From the NCBI GenBank assembly GCA_039105265.1, contig JAPFFF010000057.1, positions 434,001 through 498,000 of the forward strand: a stretch of 64,000 nt of DNA. Direction: 5' to 3'. A model generated the notes under the pieces. The model was not told the origin of the DNA. It ran no database searches and saw nothing but the letters and a program-made list of their open reading frames with translations. Shown here piece by piece: positions 10,773-21,389 of the stretch (its first letter is position 1; each line of letters opens with the position of its first letter). Made by a program: the position numbers and the translations under genes. This DNA is from Tritrichomonas musculus. Its lineage: Eukaryota > Parabasalia > Tritrichomonadida > Tritrichomonadidae.

Positions 10773-11557
10773 TTAATAAAGTGAAGTTAAAATTCGATTC
10801 ACATAAGATTTTCAACTCGAAATATAGAATTTTGATTTTGAGACTCTAAATTTTTACATCATTGAAAAATTAAATTTATCGGCATCGTTTTACCAAAAAT
10901 AAAATTCATTATATATCATGATATTTTTTAAATTTTAATAATATTTTGATTTAATTTGATTAAACTATTAGTTATTAATGTATAATGAATTTATATTTTA
11001 AAAAACTTCATTATCTACAGAAAAATATCAATTTTTATTTTATTTGCATTTTAAAACAAAAAGTTTCTATTTATTCTTGAAGTTTTAAAAATTCTATTGT
11101 TCAATAATTCTAATATATTTGTATATCTAAATTTCTACATAAAAATAATAATGCGAAAACCTTTGTATCTTTAGTTAATTCTGAAAAAAAAAAAAAAAAA
11201 AAAAAAAAAAACTATACTTAATTAAATTTTTGGCCATGTTCATCTAATTTATTAAGCAAACTCCAGAATATTTAAATATTTATGATAAAAAGATTTAGAT
11301 GTACATGATCGCTGATTTCGATATCTAATGTTTTTGGAAAATCAAAATATTTTCTTATTTAACTGGCCAGGTTAATATTCCAATTTCATGAACTTCAAAA
11401 TCATAATTTTTGATCTATCAATTTGTAGATATCATTTGATTAATGTGAATTAAAGATTATTTCTATCAAGATTTTGAGTTTTTCGCGGCTAAATAAACTC
11501 TCAAAATATACACGTTATTAGGAAAAATTATTCCATAAAAATGGCATAAAATTTCAA
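10773..11557. other. Intergenic, divergent promoter region
   Basis: Between the FeSOD (minus) and the DUF3447-BspA gene (plus). Contains an A homopolymer of about 26 bp (11185-11211). The last 40 bp hold TTCCATAAAAAT, which also occurs before the related gene at 27850. Confidence 0.5.
10778..10784 (-). promoter_or_regulatory. Initiator-like motif of the FeSOD gene
   Basis: TCACTTT on the minus strand, 5 bases before the start codon. It matches the trichomonad initiator pattern TCA-Y-W, in which the A is the transcription start. The close spacing to ATG is typical of these very short leaders. Confidence 0.6.
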
Positions 11558-13408
11558 ATGTCTTTAAATTTTAAACCAGAGTTATATCAGCAAAATAGGC
11601 AAAATACAAAAAATGCTTTCAAAAATTTAGATGTTCAGCAATATGTTGATGAAAAAGTGAAACTCTACGAAGCATTATTAGAATTTCTTGAAAATCCAGA
11701 TGATAACAATGATGATTTCCAAAATTTGATTACAACCATATATCAACAGCAATATGAAAAAGAACCAGAGAAGCTTGAACATTTTTTTCAGTTATTAATC
11801 AGTATTGCAAATAATCATCAATCTGGAAAATTATTCTACAAGAAAATTATGCAAATTATCGAATATTATGAAGATCAAATCAAGAAAAACTTTACAAATA
11901 TAAAAATTTTTGACATATTCAAAAGTAATAAAATTCTTCTTCTTTTTCTTTTAGAAAACGGAGTAATTACCATTGATGAAATCATTAAAAACGAGATTAT
12001 GACCAAAATTGAAAGCAATGGAAACAAGTTTTGCCTTTTTTTCTATCCAGAAATCAAGGAAATTGTTGGTAATGAAAACGACCAAATCATTAAAAATGAA
12101 CTTTTAAATATTGACCGAAAAATATTCGAATATTATGAACAAAAAAGACATGATGGAGAAAATGACTCTTACATTTGTAATTTAATTCGTCATGATTTAG
12201 TTGATGAGTTTGTTTCCTATGTTAATCAATCAAATTATTCAATAAACAGTGAAGTCAAGTCATCAATTTTTGAAACGAATTCATTTCTAATTGAGAACCA
12301 AAACACGACACTGATTGAGTATGCAACATTTTTTGGCTCCATTCAAATTTTCCACTTTTTGAGGATGAGTGGAGCCAAATTAACAGAAAGATTATGGCTA
12401 TATGCAATTCATTCAAATAATGCAGAAATGATTCATTTGCTTGAGTCATACAAATTGGTTTTTCAAGAAGAAAAAGGCGGAAATATTGAAAAGTATTATG
12501 AAAAATACTTAATTGAATCAATCAAGTGTCATCATAATAATATTGCCAATTATATTGAGAACACCTTTTTGCCACGAAATAAGATAAAAAACTTTTATGC
12601 CAATACTTTGAAATACTATAATTACCAATATTTTCCGACTGAGTTTGATGAGGGCAATGATTTTTGTCATTTATGCAGCCATAATTATCAAGAACTTGTA
12701 AAAATTTTATTGAACAAGTACGACAATAGTACAAATAACTTACTTTTAAAAGAGGCTGTTTATAAAAATAATGTTGAAATTATTTATTATCTGTTGCAAG
12801 ATAAAAAGGAGATTGATTCCAAGTGTTTTAATGGCAATAAGAACTTAAAGGCAATTGCACTTCCTTTTTCTATTGCCTGCATTGGAATAAGATCATTTAC
12901 AAATTGCCATAATTTGAGTCAAGTAATAATTTCATCTTCAGTAAAATCAATTTGTAATCATGCTTTTGAGAATTGCTTATCATTGAAGCAAATAACAATT
13001 CCTTCTTCAGTCACTTCAATCGGAAAGTACGCTTTTCATGAATGCAATTCTTTAAGACAAATTAAAATTCCTTCTTCGGTTACTTCAATCGGAAATCATG
13101 CTTTTAGTAAATGCAGTCAACTAGAAAATGTTGAGCTCTTTGGCTTCATAAAAACCATAGAGAAATACGTTTTCAAAGAATGTTCGTCTTTGAAGCAAAT
13201 TGAAATACCAATTTCTGTCACAAAAATTGATGAATATGCTTTTTATCAATGTTTATCTTTGAATCATATAAATATACCTATCTCAGTAAGAACAATTGGC
13301 GAATGTGCATTTAATGGATGCTTGTCTTTAAAACAAATTATAATTCCTAGTACAATATCATTTGGTAGTTATGTTTTTCCATCATCCACAACAGTCTTGG
13401 GAATTTAA
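11558..13408 (+). CDS. DUF3447/ankyrin protein fused to BspA-like LRRs
   Basis: 616 residues. Residues 1-330 are the trichomonad DUF3447-type region: helical N-terminus, FYPEIKEI, SYICNLIRHDLVDEFVSYVN, TTLIEYATFFGSIQIFHFLR and LWLYAIHSNNAEMIHLLES. One ankyrin-like repeat follows (KEAVYKNNVEIIYYLLQD, about 405-420). Residues about 430-616 are BspA/LRR_5 repeats with IPSSVTSIGKYAF-type units. The protein has no signal peptide or membrane segment, so an intracellular scaffold or adaptor role is more likely than the surface role assumed for other BspA proteins. The 3' end looks complete. The remnant at 1119-1646 has the same ankyrin-LRR junction. Confidence 0.8.
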   Translation: MSLNFKPELYQQNRQNTKNAFKNLDVQQYVDEKVKLYEALLEFLENPDDNNDDFQNLITTIYQQQYEKEPEKLEHFFQLLISIANNHQSGKLFYKKIMQIIEYYEDQIKKNFTNIKIFDIFKSNKILLLFLLENGVITIDEIIKNEIMTKIESNGNKFCLFFYPEIKEIVGNENDQIIKNELLNIDRKIFEYYEQKRHDGENDSYICNLIRHDLVDEFVSYVNQSNYSINSEVKSSIFETNSFLIENQNTTLIEYATFFGSIQIFHFLRMSGAKLTERLWLYAIHSNNAEMIHLLESYKLVFQEEKGGNIEKYYEKYLIESIKCHHNNIANYIENTFLPRNKIKNFYANTLKYYNYQYFPTEFDEGNDFCHLCSHNYQELVKILLNKYDNSTNNLLLKEAVYKNNVEIIYYLLQDKKEIDSKCFNGNKNLKAIALPFSIACIGIRSFTNCHNLSQVIISSSVKSICNHAFENCLSLKQITIPSSVTSIGKYAFHECNSLRQIKIPSSVTSIGNHAFSKCSQLENVELFGFIKTIEKYVFKECSSLKQIEIPISVTKIDEYAFYQCLSLNHINIPISVRTIGECAFNGCLSLKQIIIPSTISFGSYVFPSSTTVLGI

Positions 13409-13727
13409 GCAAGAATTTTCCTCGAATTTGGACACAAATATCTTTACCTAAATAAAATTTGATATTTATTATGACTTTTTGATTTTAGTGGATTCAAAAT
13501 ATCTAACCAGTAGTAATGTAAAAAATCTGTAGTATAGTGATTAGCATGTAATAATTCTTTCAATCATATATTAAGCTATTTTTAATATCAATTTAAGGAG
13601 TCTTTTCAATTTATAGAACTTTTTGAATTAAAGCATTGAATTTATAATAACAAATTGATCAGATATTTTCGTTGATTAAAATATTTTGTGAAAAGAAAAA
13701 CATTATTAACGATGAAGAAACTATTGA
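13409..13727. other. Intergenic, possible decayed 5' end of next gene
   Basis: Mostly AT-rich filler. At about 13695-13770 another frame reads NDEETIDFSLKMEFLSQNLY before a stop and may belong to a broken upstream part of the next gene. Confidence 0.35.
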
Positions 13728-14918
13728 CTTTTCTTTGAAAATGGAATTTCTTTCCCAAAATTTATATTTTTAATATTTCGAATAGAACAAATTCCTAAGA
13801 CAATATTCCATAAAAAAGCAAAGAATGATGTTACTCTTCAATATCTTGGTCAAAAAAACGATTTTATTCGAAAATCAAATCCAAAATTAGACACTCTTCA
13901 TGATAAAACTAATTTGCTTAGAATTATTCTTTCAAAATTAGGTTTTACTGTAAATATTCCAGATATTGTTAGAAAATCAAATTTATTATTATATAATTGC
14001 AGCATTCATAATGCAAACGATTTAATGAATCATTTGTTTATATTGAATCTTTTAAATATTATAACTGAGCATAAAATTCAAATTGAAGCAGACGTCACAC
14101 AACAAAATTTCAATGAAATAATGTCAAAAAATTTTAAAATTTCACAAGTCCCTTTTTTTATCATTTATGAATCAATGAAAGCCAGCAGCCAGGACATTTT
14201 TTTGATCCAAATACAGTTTATTTTTGATGAATATTCAGAAAAAATAAATAATTTGTTAGAAAATAGACTAATTGAAAGAACAGAATATTTAAATCAAAAT
14301 GAAGAAAATGATTCATTGAAAAAGACAGAAGATTTGAAACAAGATGAAATAAAAAACAATGAAAAAGAATCCTTAAAAAATACAAAGCATTCAGAACAAA
14401 ATGCGATAGAAAATTATGAAAGCAATCAAATAAAAAATACCGAAAATTCAGAACAAAATGAAAATGATGAAAACAAGTCAAAACAAAAATCAGAGAAATC
14501 AAAAGAAAACAAAAATGAAGAACCAAACAAAATTGGATTTAATGATAAGAATAATGCGAATGAAACTAAAAATCAATCAGAAATTGTTGATGAAGATGAA
14601 GAAAACGATAACTGTGTTATAATTAAAACAAAGAAGTCAAATGAAATAGCATGTGATTATCATGATATAATGTCAGCTGAAATCAAAAGTTTATTATCAC
14701 CTAAAATGCAAGCAAATAAACAAGAAAAAAAGTTGATTAAAAATCTTCAGAAAAAGTCTGATTTTACTACGAAATTATATAAATTATTTTATTATAATGA
14801 AAGAGAGAAAAAGTGGGAATTTGATTCACAATCTTTCCATGAATTTTCGGTTGCAAAACAAATAAATGTTGGAAATTCATTAACGCCTTTGGTGTTTTTT
14901 GCTAATTCTAAAGAATAA
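13728..14918 (+). CDS. Hypothetical protein with E/K/N-rich centre
   Basis: The frame is open from 13728 to 14918, but no good ATG exists near the start: the first candidates are a TTG at 13914 or a Met about 35 codons further on. Residues about 120-230 (counted from 13914) are low-complexity, made of NENDENKSKQKSEKS-type sequence and probably disordered or coiled. The flanking N-terminal (KLGFTVNIPDIVRKSNLLLY) and C-terminal parts look folded. DUF3447/ankyrin proteins often begin with similar segments, but I do not recognise the family. A second frame upstream suggests a degraded 5' end, so it may be a pseudogene. Confidence 0.5.
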   Translation, partial: LFFENGISFPKFIFLIFRIEQIPKTIFHKKAKNDVTLQYLGQKNDFIRKSNPKLDTLHDKTNLLRIILSKLGFTVNIPDIVRKSNLLLYNCSIHNANDLMNHLFILNLLNIITEHKIQIEADVTQQNFNEIMSKNFKISQVPFFIIYESMKASSQDIFLIQIQFIFDEYSEKINNLLENRLIERTEYLNQNEENDSLKKTEDLKQDEIKNNEKESLKNTKHSEQNAIENYESNQIKNTENSEQNENDENKSKQKSEKSKENKNEEPNKIGFNDKNNANETKNQSEIVDEDEENDNCVIIKTKKSNEIACDYHDIMSAEIKSLLSPKMQANKQEKKLIKNLQKKSDFTTKLYKLFYYNEREKKWEFDSQSFHEFSVAKQINVGNSLTPLVFFANSKE

Positions 14919-15402
14919 GATAAAATTAATGTTAGTCTCATTTTTTAATTATGTAGCATGTGTTTTATATAAAGAAAATGAAATTAAACAATTACTTTCA
15001 AAATGATTTTCCATTCATTCTTAAATAACAATTAATACAAATTAAATTATTTATTTTTTCTTATTATTATAATTATAAATATTATTGATTGATTATAAAA
15101 AAACATAAAAGAAAAGTAAAAACCTCAATTACGTAAATATTTCATACGAAAGGTTGCAGCAATGATATTAATTTTATAATCCAAATGATCCTGTACCAAT
15201 TTCAATAACTACTAAAACTTTGAAAGTAAAGATAGACCATATTTTGATACGTTGAAGCACTTGTTAAACAAATATTTCTTAATGACTCCAATAAATCAAA
15301 TAAAATGACTTTCAAATTATTTCTCCATTAATTGGATAATTAAACTTTATTTAAATTAAAAAGAAGATTCTTTTTAATAGCATGAAAAATCATTTAATTT
15401 AT
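14919..15402. other. Intergenic, nothing recognised
   Basis: AT-rich DNA between two convergent 3' ends. No motif or repeat found. Confidence 0.5.
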
Positions 15403-16791
15403 TTATTCCTCAATTAAAGTACCAAAATATTCAAGTGCTGATATCGCTGTATAATGGTTGTTATATGAATTATTTCCTGTCTGGCGAATACGAAGATAAC
15501 GGTAGCCTTCTTTACTACTTTCTTTCGTTTTGGTATCAAATGTGTAACTGAAATTTTTACCTTGAAGAGTTGAATCGTTTTCATGTGAATCTAAAATAGT
15601 CCACTCGCTGTCACTGTCACCGCCTGTGTTCGATCCTTCAATCACCCAGCTGCGCGGATGATTACTGTCACCATCATGTCTAGTTCTGATTGAGTAGTGA
15701 GTTGGAATGACTTTGTTTCCAATGAAATCGTATCGAAGCCAGTCTCGTGGATCGCCGGCTGAACAAAAGTAATTTTGTGTGTTGCCAAGATCAACTGCAT
15801 TCCGCGGAACACAACTACCATTTGTTGATGATGCTGTGACATTAACCGTTCCTTTGTCTGAAACATTCCCGCCACTTTTTTCTGCCAAATAGTGAATCAC
15901 TCCTTCAAATCGATGCGACGGATTCCCATCAAACTCAATTTCGCGTCCTTTCGTCTTCATTGTTTTCGATTTCGATATGTAACGGTTTTCATTGACATTT
16001 CCTGATGATTCATTCTTGTTCGTGTAGAAGCACTCGCAAAGTTTGGTCCAAAGTTTCTTTGTCAAATATTCAATTTCTATTTGGTCAATCAATTCGTTGA
16101 ATTTATTTTCACTCAGCATCGTGACCTCAAGTTCCTCATAAAATGAAATCTTATCTTCTTCGTCTTTGCTTTCTTTCTTTTCTTTGAATATTTCTTCAAT
16201 AAATTCAAAAAGTGAATCTTCACTCTCAACAACCAAAAATTCACTCGAAATAATTGAATAAATAATGCAACGTGGAAGTGAAATCAGTTCCTTCTTGTCA
16301 AGTTCATAAAAATGGCTCGAGACGTGTTTGAGAATGTCTGTGGAATATAAAATGTGATTCAATTCTGAAAATTTGGAATAAATTTTAAGATATTTTAATG
16401 ATTCTTCAGCATTATCGTTTAAATGGCTATTTTCTTTTTTATCGTTCAAAAGTGTGAATAATTCTTCATTTTGCAAAATAACTGAGAGGTGCTGAAGTTG
16501 AATTAGTTGTTCATCATTAACTTCAATTGAAATGCCATGCGAAAGTTGCCCAATTAATGAATAAATATCTTCTGATAAAATAATTCCTTCGATTTGATTT
16601 GAAAAATCAATTGAACTGACAGTTGGATCTGAATGATGAATTTTTGAAACAAAAGGAGAGAGAAAATCTGCAAAAATTTTATTCATTCGAATCTTATGTG
16701 ATCCAAATATAAATTCGAATTCTTCTTCTGCATCGCCTCTCACAAAAATGTTTTTTAATCCTGCAGCTGAAAGAATTAATGAGTTACTCAT
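15403..16791 (-). CDS. BTB-like protein with C-terminal F5/8 type C domain
   Basis: 462 residues. The N-terminus (EEFEFIFGSHKIRMNKIFAD, then FLSPFVSKIHHSD) resembles a BTB/POZ domain as found in trichomonad proteins. A helical BACK-like middle follows (about 110-260). Residues about 300-458 form an F5/8 type C (discoidin-like) domain with DWLRYDFIGNKVIPTHYSI, HPRSWVIEGSN, YRYLRIRQTG and ISALEYFGTL. BTB plus F5/8C occurs in BTBD9-type proteins and is common in trichomonads. Likely role: adaptor, perhaps in cullin-type ubiquitination; substrate unknown. No signal peptide. A TCATT initiator-like motif lies close to the ATG. Confidence 0.8.
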   Translation of the reverse strand: MSNSLILSAAGLKNIFVRGDAEEEFEFIFGSHKIRMNKIFADFLSPFVSKIHHSDPTVSSIDFSNQIEGIILSEDIYSLIGQLSHGISIEVNDEQLIQLQHLSVILQNEELFTLLNDKKENSHLNDNAEESLKYLKIYSKFSELNHILYSTDILKHVSSHFYELDKKELISLPRCIIYSIISSEFLVVESEDSLFEFIEEIFKEKKESKDEEDKISFYEELEVTMLSENKFNELIDQIEIEYLTKKLWTKLCECFYTNKNESSGNVNENRYISKSKTMKTKGREIEFDGNPSHRFEGVIHYLAEKSGGNVSDKGTVNVTASSTNGSCVPRNAVDLGNTQNYFCSAGDPRDWLRYDFIGNKVIPTHYSIRTRHDGDSNHPRSWVIEGSNTGGDSDSEWTILDSHENDSTLQGKNFSYTFDTKTKESSKEGYRYLRIRQTGNNSYNNHYTAISALEYFGTLIEE

Positions 16792-16794
16792 AAT

Positions 16795-16799
16795 AATGA
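16795..16799 (-). promoter_or_regulatory. Initiator-like motif
   Basis: TCATT on the minus strand, 3 bases before the start codon of the BTB-F5/8C gene, fitting TCA-Y-W. Confidence 0.5.
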
Positions 16800-19628
16800 T
16801 ATTTGAATATAAATTTGGTCGGCTATATAAAATTTTCCAGAGGTGCGAGAGCTGGTTGATTTCATTATTATCAAATTATAAAATAATATATATATATATA
16901 TATATCCTTCTCTATTATGATAGGATTTTAAATTATATTAGTCACTAGGAGTAAAAATATTTGTGTTTTAAAATTTTAATGAAATAAAAAATAAACCATT
17001 CAATTATAATTTTATAAATGTTGGAGAGTAATTACATTTTCTCTCTTTTAGAACACAAATAAATATTTATATATATGTAAATTACATTGTTATTTTTATT
17101 TTATTAAAAATAATTCAATAATTAAAAAAAAAAATTAGATTTAATTTTTCCCAAGTTGGGAATCCCAACCAAAGAAAACCAAAATATCAAGATAAAAAGT
17201 GACGAGCTGAACATTGACTGGAATTATTGAGATGATGACTCAAATCGTTATAATCCCAATGATGTGATACAGTTGAAAGAGATTGAAAAGTCTGATGTAC
17301 AATAATAGTTCTTTCTTTGGAAAGATAAGATTCAGAATAATACGATTTGAGCCATTTTTGCTATAAAATGATATACAAAATTTTCGAAAATATCTGACCA
17401 AATATAAAATTTGAATAAATATCTTGAAAACAAATAGGTTAAAATCTTTATAAATTTTGATATCAGCATTATATTTCCTATATATTAATAAATACCATTA
17501 GTAAACCAAACTATAGGGCCATTTTTTCTAGGAGCTTTCAGAAAATTAAATTGATTTTTTTTTATCAAATTCTGGACAATATCTGAATTTTTGGATGAAA
17601 ATAAAATTATCCAAAGATATTAATGAATATACTACATCAGGGACAAATTTTACTCATACTATCTCAAGATATCTTGATTTTAATTTTTAGACTAAGTTGC
17701 TGAAAACAAGTCATTAATCATATTTTTATAATTACCGCTATATATATATTATCTCATATAATTTTTATTAAATTTTTTTAACTTTGAACCACTTTTTTTT
17801 ATATTTTTTGTTTAAAATTATAAATTGAGAGGAGATAATTACAACGTGTTTTTTTTCTTCAGAATTTTTAACTTACTAAAAAAAGAGCTAATTTTTAACT
17901 TATTTATATGAAAATCGCTTATAAATATTGTTTTAAGCATAAAAATATATAAAAAATGATTTTTTGCATAAAAAATTAATTTGTGAGAACAGAATGAAAA
18001 ATTTGATTAATCATTTAAAATTTAAATTCATAATAGTCGTTAAATTTTTTTATAAATATCTTAAATTTAAATAGGTTAAATTTAAAATAAAAAATATACA
18101 TAAGAATTATATTATGCATTAATGTTATAATATTGATTTCAATTAAATTTATAGGGCCAATTTTTCTAGGAATGCTTAGATTTTTAAATTTCATTTTTTT
18201 TGTTTAATACCAAACAAAACAAAAGATATATAGAGGAATTAAAATCAGTTATCAAATGTGCATAATAAGAGTTGGATAAGCATACATTTTAATAAAAGAT
18301 GGTTGAAATATCTTGATTTTAATAATTAGGCAAAGTTGCATAAAATCGGGAAATAATAGTTTTTTTATAATAATCATAGTATATTTTTTGATTCACTTTA
18401 TTTTCATTACGATTTAACAATAAGAAACCATATTTTTTTGCATTTTTTTATGAAAATTTGAAATTGAGGGGAATTAATTATAACGTATTTTTTCTTCAGA
18501 ATTTTATAAAATAAAAATAAAATTACCCCCGGCGAGCTATTCAGATTAATAAGAAAATATGTATATATACATGTTGAATATAATAAAAATATAAATAGTT
18601 ATCCCTATGAAATTCACCAGAGCTCCGTATATTTTTATATTATATTTATTATTTTTTTAAATACTAATATCTCTATAAATTAAAAAAATATTTTATATAT
18701 TATATTAAAACTATATATATAATTTACTATATATAAAAATAAATAATATTAAAATGAACAATATTTCAGAACTAATTAGAAATTTCCAAAATACCATTTT
18801 TTCCCACTTACTTCTGCAAACATTAAAACGACCTAATAATTAAATATGATGTATAGCATTAGGTATGCATTATATTATATTAAAAATAACATCGATTTGA
18901 TTAACAATTTAGTGAAAAAATTCACTTTTTTAAATTAAAAAATACGTTATTTTTAGTTCTCGCACTTCTAATTTTCCATTCAATTGAATTCATATAAAAA
19001 ACAACCACAATGTGTATCTTTCCTATTTAAATTCGAATGTTTAGTGATATATACTTTCTTACGTTCTAAAAACACAAAGGAAAAAATTAACTTTTTCCAA
19101 AAGAATTAAATATTCAGAATTAAATTCATAAAAAAATATTTAATACATAAAATAACATAAGAAAATGAAATAACTGTTTGATATTTCCCTAGCGTTTTTA
19201 GTTTTTCTTTTGAATAACTATCCCCAAGTTTAAAAGATTTATCATATAATATAATGCATATGCTCTTGGACAATTTAGTTTTACTTTTAAGACTATCACA
19301 ATTAGATATCTAATAAACATGATTAATCAAAAATATTTTTATTAAATTTATCTATTTTATATGCATTATCAATAAAACTGATTAAATTTTTAATAATTTT
19401 TTAATTTATGTCTGAAATTCAGCCCCGGAGTTACTTTGACTTTCGGTAATAGCTATTTTTTGACATAACAACCTTTTGAATATATAAGGCAAAAATATCG
19501 TAAAAATTGAGATAATAATAAAAAAAAAATCGTAATTTTTGAATGGAAACAAACTTTTTGAAAAAAACTTTTAACAAGAATGGAATTATTTATTTTTCAT
19601 TTCATTATTATTTTTTCAATATAAGACA
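16800..19628. other. 2.8-kb gene-free region
   Basis: No coding signal. It contains a short TA microsatellite (about 16888-16905), the diverged direct repeat described separately, and AT-rich filler. A TTTTTTCAATATAAGACA segment lies directly before the ATG at 19629. Confidence 0.5.
17512..18505 (+). repeat. Diverged direct repeat, about 640 bp apart
   Basis: Two copies in the same orientation, about 17512-17869 and 18150-18505. Each starts with TATAGGGCCA and TTTTTCTAGGA, passes through AGATATCTTGATTTTAAT or AATATCTTGATTTTAAT and ATTGAG-GGGA/AGGAG blocks, and ends with TTTTTTCTTCAGAATTTT. Between the shared blocks the copies differ considerably. No coding frame. This may be an old duplicated element of unknown type. 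Confidence 0.7.
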
Positions 19629-21389
19629 ATGTTCATTTCTTGGTTCTTTTTGAATGTGATGGCAAATTCTCCATTTTCTAATGAGCGAGTAATCTCTTCC
19701 AATCGTAAACTTCAGTCAAACAAGATCTTAGTTGTATATTTCTCATGTACAGGAAATACAAAAAAAGTTGCAACAAACATAAATTCAATAGTTGGTGGTG
19801 ATTTAGTCGAAATTGTTCCTTCTATCCCTTATACAAGCGAAGATTTGGATCATGGTAATTCAGAAAGTCGGACATCGAAAGAACGAGATGATCCAACAAT
19901 TCTTCCAGAAATAAAAAATGATATTAATAACTTCAATGAATATACAACAATACTTCTTGGTTATCCACTTTGGTGGGCGAAAGCACCAAATATCATTCGA
20001 ACATTCATGAAAAAATATGATTTTTCAGATAAGAACATCATTACATTTTCAACATCATCCTCATCAAGTGATGGTAGTAAGTCATTTTTACCATCTCTTG
20101 CACCAACAGCCAAATGGAATGAAGACTTCAAACGCTTCTCAAGTTCAGCTCAAGAATCAGAAGTCAAAACTTGGATTGATACTCTTGATCTTGACAAAGA
20201 TGAAGAAAGTAGCACAGCAGATAAAGTAGTTGACGAAGAAAGTAGTACAGCAGATCAAAAAACTGATGAAGGGACAGTAAATAAGCCAAGTAAAAAACTT
20301 GTCGTTTATTTCTCATGTACAGGAAATACAAAAAGAGTTGCAACAAACATAAATTCGATAGTTGGTGGTGATTTAGTCGAAATTGTTCCTTCTGTCCCTT
20401 ATACAAGTCAAGATTTGGATCATGGTAATTCAGAAAGTCGGACATCGAAAGAACGAGATGATCCAACAATTCTTCCAGAAATAAAAAATGATATTAATAA
20501 CTTCAATGAATATACAACAATACTTCTTGGTTATCCACTTTGGTGGGCGAAAGCACCAAATATCATTCGAACATTCATGAAAAAATATGATTTTTCAGAT
20601 AAGAACATCATTACATTTTCAACATCATCCTCATCAAGTGATGGTAGTAAGTCATTTTTGCCATCTCTTGCACCAACAGCCAAATGGAATGAAGACTTCA
20701 AACGCTTCTCAAGTTCAGCTCAAGAATCAGAAGTCAAAACTTGGATTGATACTCTTGATCTTGACAAAGATGAAGAAACAAGTACAACAGAATCAACTGG
20801 TTCCACCACTCCTGGTTCTGATGGACATGGAAACAAAAATGATCATAAAATCGTTGTTGCTTATTTCTCAGCAACAGGAAACACAAAAAGAATTGCACAG
20901 AGCATTCATAACACTTTGAAATACGGCCGAATTGTTGAAATCGTACCAGTCATACCTTATACGTCAAGTGATTTGAACTACAATGACAAAGACAGCCGTG
21001 TTTCAAAAGAGCACAATGATCCAAATTTCAGGCCTGAATTTAGAGATATTTCAGATATCAACAGAGCTGAAACAATATTGGTTGGATATCCAATCTGGTG
21101 GGGAGAAGCTCCACACATCGTTTACTCGTTCATTGAGAAGTTCAACCTTAAAGATAAAACAGTCATTCCATTCTGCACTTCAGCATCATCCAAAATGGGA
21201 AACAGTGGAAGTAATTTGGCAGCTAAAGCTAAAAATGCAAATTGGTTAGAAGGGCAACGTTTCTCAAGTAGTGCAAGCAGTAACACAGTTGAAGATTGGG
21301 TTGATAGCCTTTTAGAAGTTAATTCAGAAAATGAAATTAAATTCATCAACGGAAATCATAGCAAAAAAGGTACATTGCCTCGTTCATGA
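19629..21389 (+). CDS. Triple flavodoxin-domain protein
   Basis: 586 residues with three flavodoxin_4-like domains in a row. FMN phosphate-loop motifs: SCTGNTKKVA from S39, SCTGNTKRVA from S229 and SATGNTKRIA from S414. Each domain also has GYPLWWAKAP or GYPIWWGEAP and a TFSTSSSS or PFCTSASS segment. Domains 1 and 2 are nearly identical at DNA level (570-bp offset); domain 3 is diverged. The linkers are acidic and S/T-rich. A short hydrophobic N-terminus (FISWFFLNVM) may be a signal or anchor. Single-domain relatives are common in anaerobic bacteria and serve as electron carriers or quinone reductases. The last roughly 14 residues come from DNA that is antisense to the caspase-like gene, so the natural C-terminus was probably replaced. 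Confidence 0.85.
   Translation: MFISWFFLNVMANSPFSNERVISSNRKLQSNKILVVYFSCTGNTKKVATNINSIVGGDLVEIVPSIPYTSEDLDHGNSESRTSKERDDPTILPEIKNDINNFNEYTTILLGYPLWWAKAPNIIRTFMKKYDFSDKNIITFSTSSSSSDGSKSFLPSLAPTAKWNEDFKRFSSSAQESEVKTWIDTLDLDKDEESSTADKVVDEESSTADQKTDEGTVNKPSKKLVVYFSCTGNTKRVATNINSIVGGDLVEIVPSVPYTSQDLDHGNSESRTSKERDDPTILPEIKNDINNFNEYTTILLGYPLWWAKAPNIIRTFMKKYDFSDKNIITFSTSSSSSDGSKSFLPSLAPTAKWNEDFKRFSSSAQESEVKTWIDTLDLDKDEETSTTESTGSTTPGSDGHGNKNDHKIVVAYFSATGNTKRIAQSIHNTLKYGRIVEIVPVIPYTSSDLNYNDKDSRVSKEHNDPNFRPEFRDISDINRAETILVGYPIWWGEAPHIVYSFIEKFNLKDKTVIPFCTSASSKMGNSGSNLAAKAKNANWLEGQRFSSSASSNTVEDWVDSLLEVNSENEIKFINGNHSKKGTLPRS
19723..20778 (+). repeat. Recent 570-bp tandem duplication inside the flavodoxin gene
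   Basis: About 19729-20208 and 20299-20778 match base for base apart from a handful of changes (for example one Ser/Thr-to-Val change and one Glu-to-Gln change after the phosphate loop). The identity extends to third codon positions, so the duplication is recent or maintained by gene conversion. Confidence 0.9.

Noticed and set aside
14218-14526. 102-codon F/L-rich minus frame
   Set aside because: Antisense of the E/K/N-rich region of the plus-strand hypothetical gene; GAA/AAA codons read as TTC/TTT.
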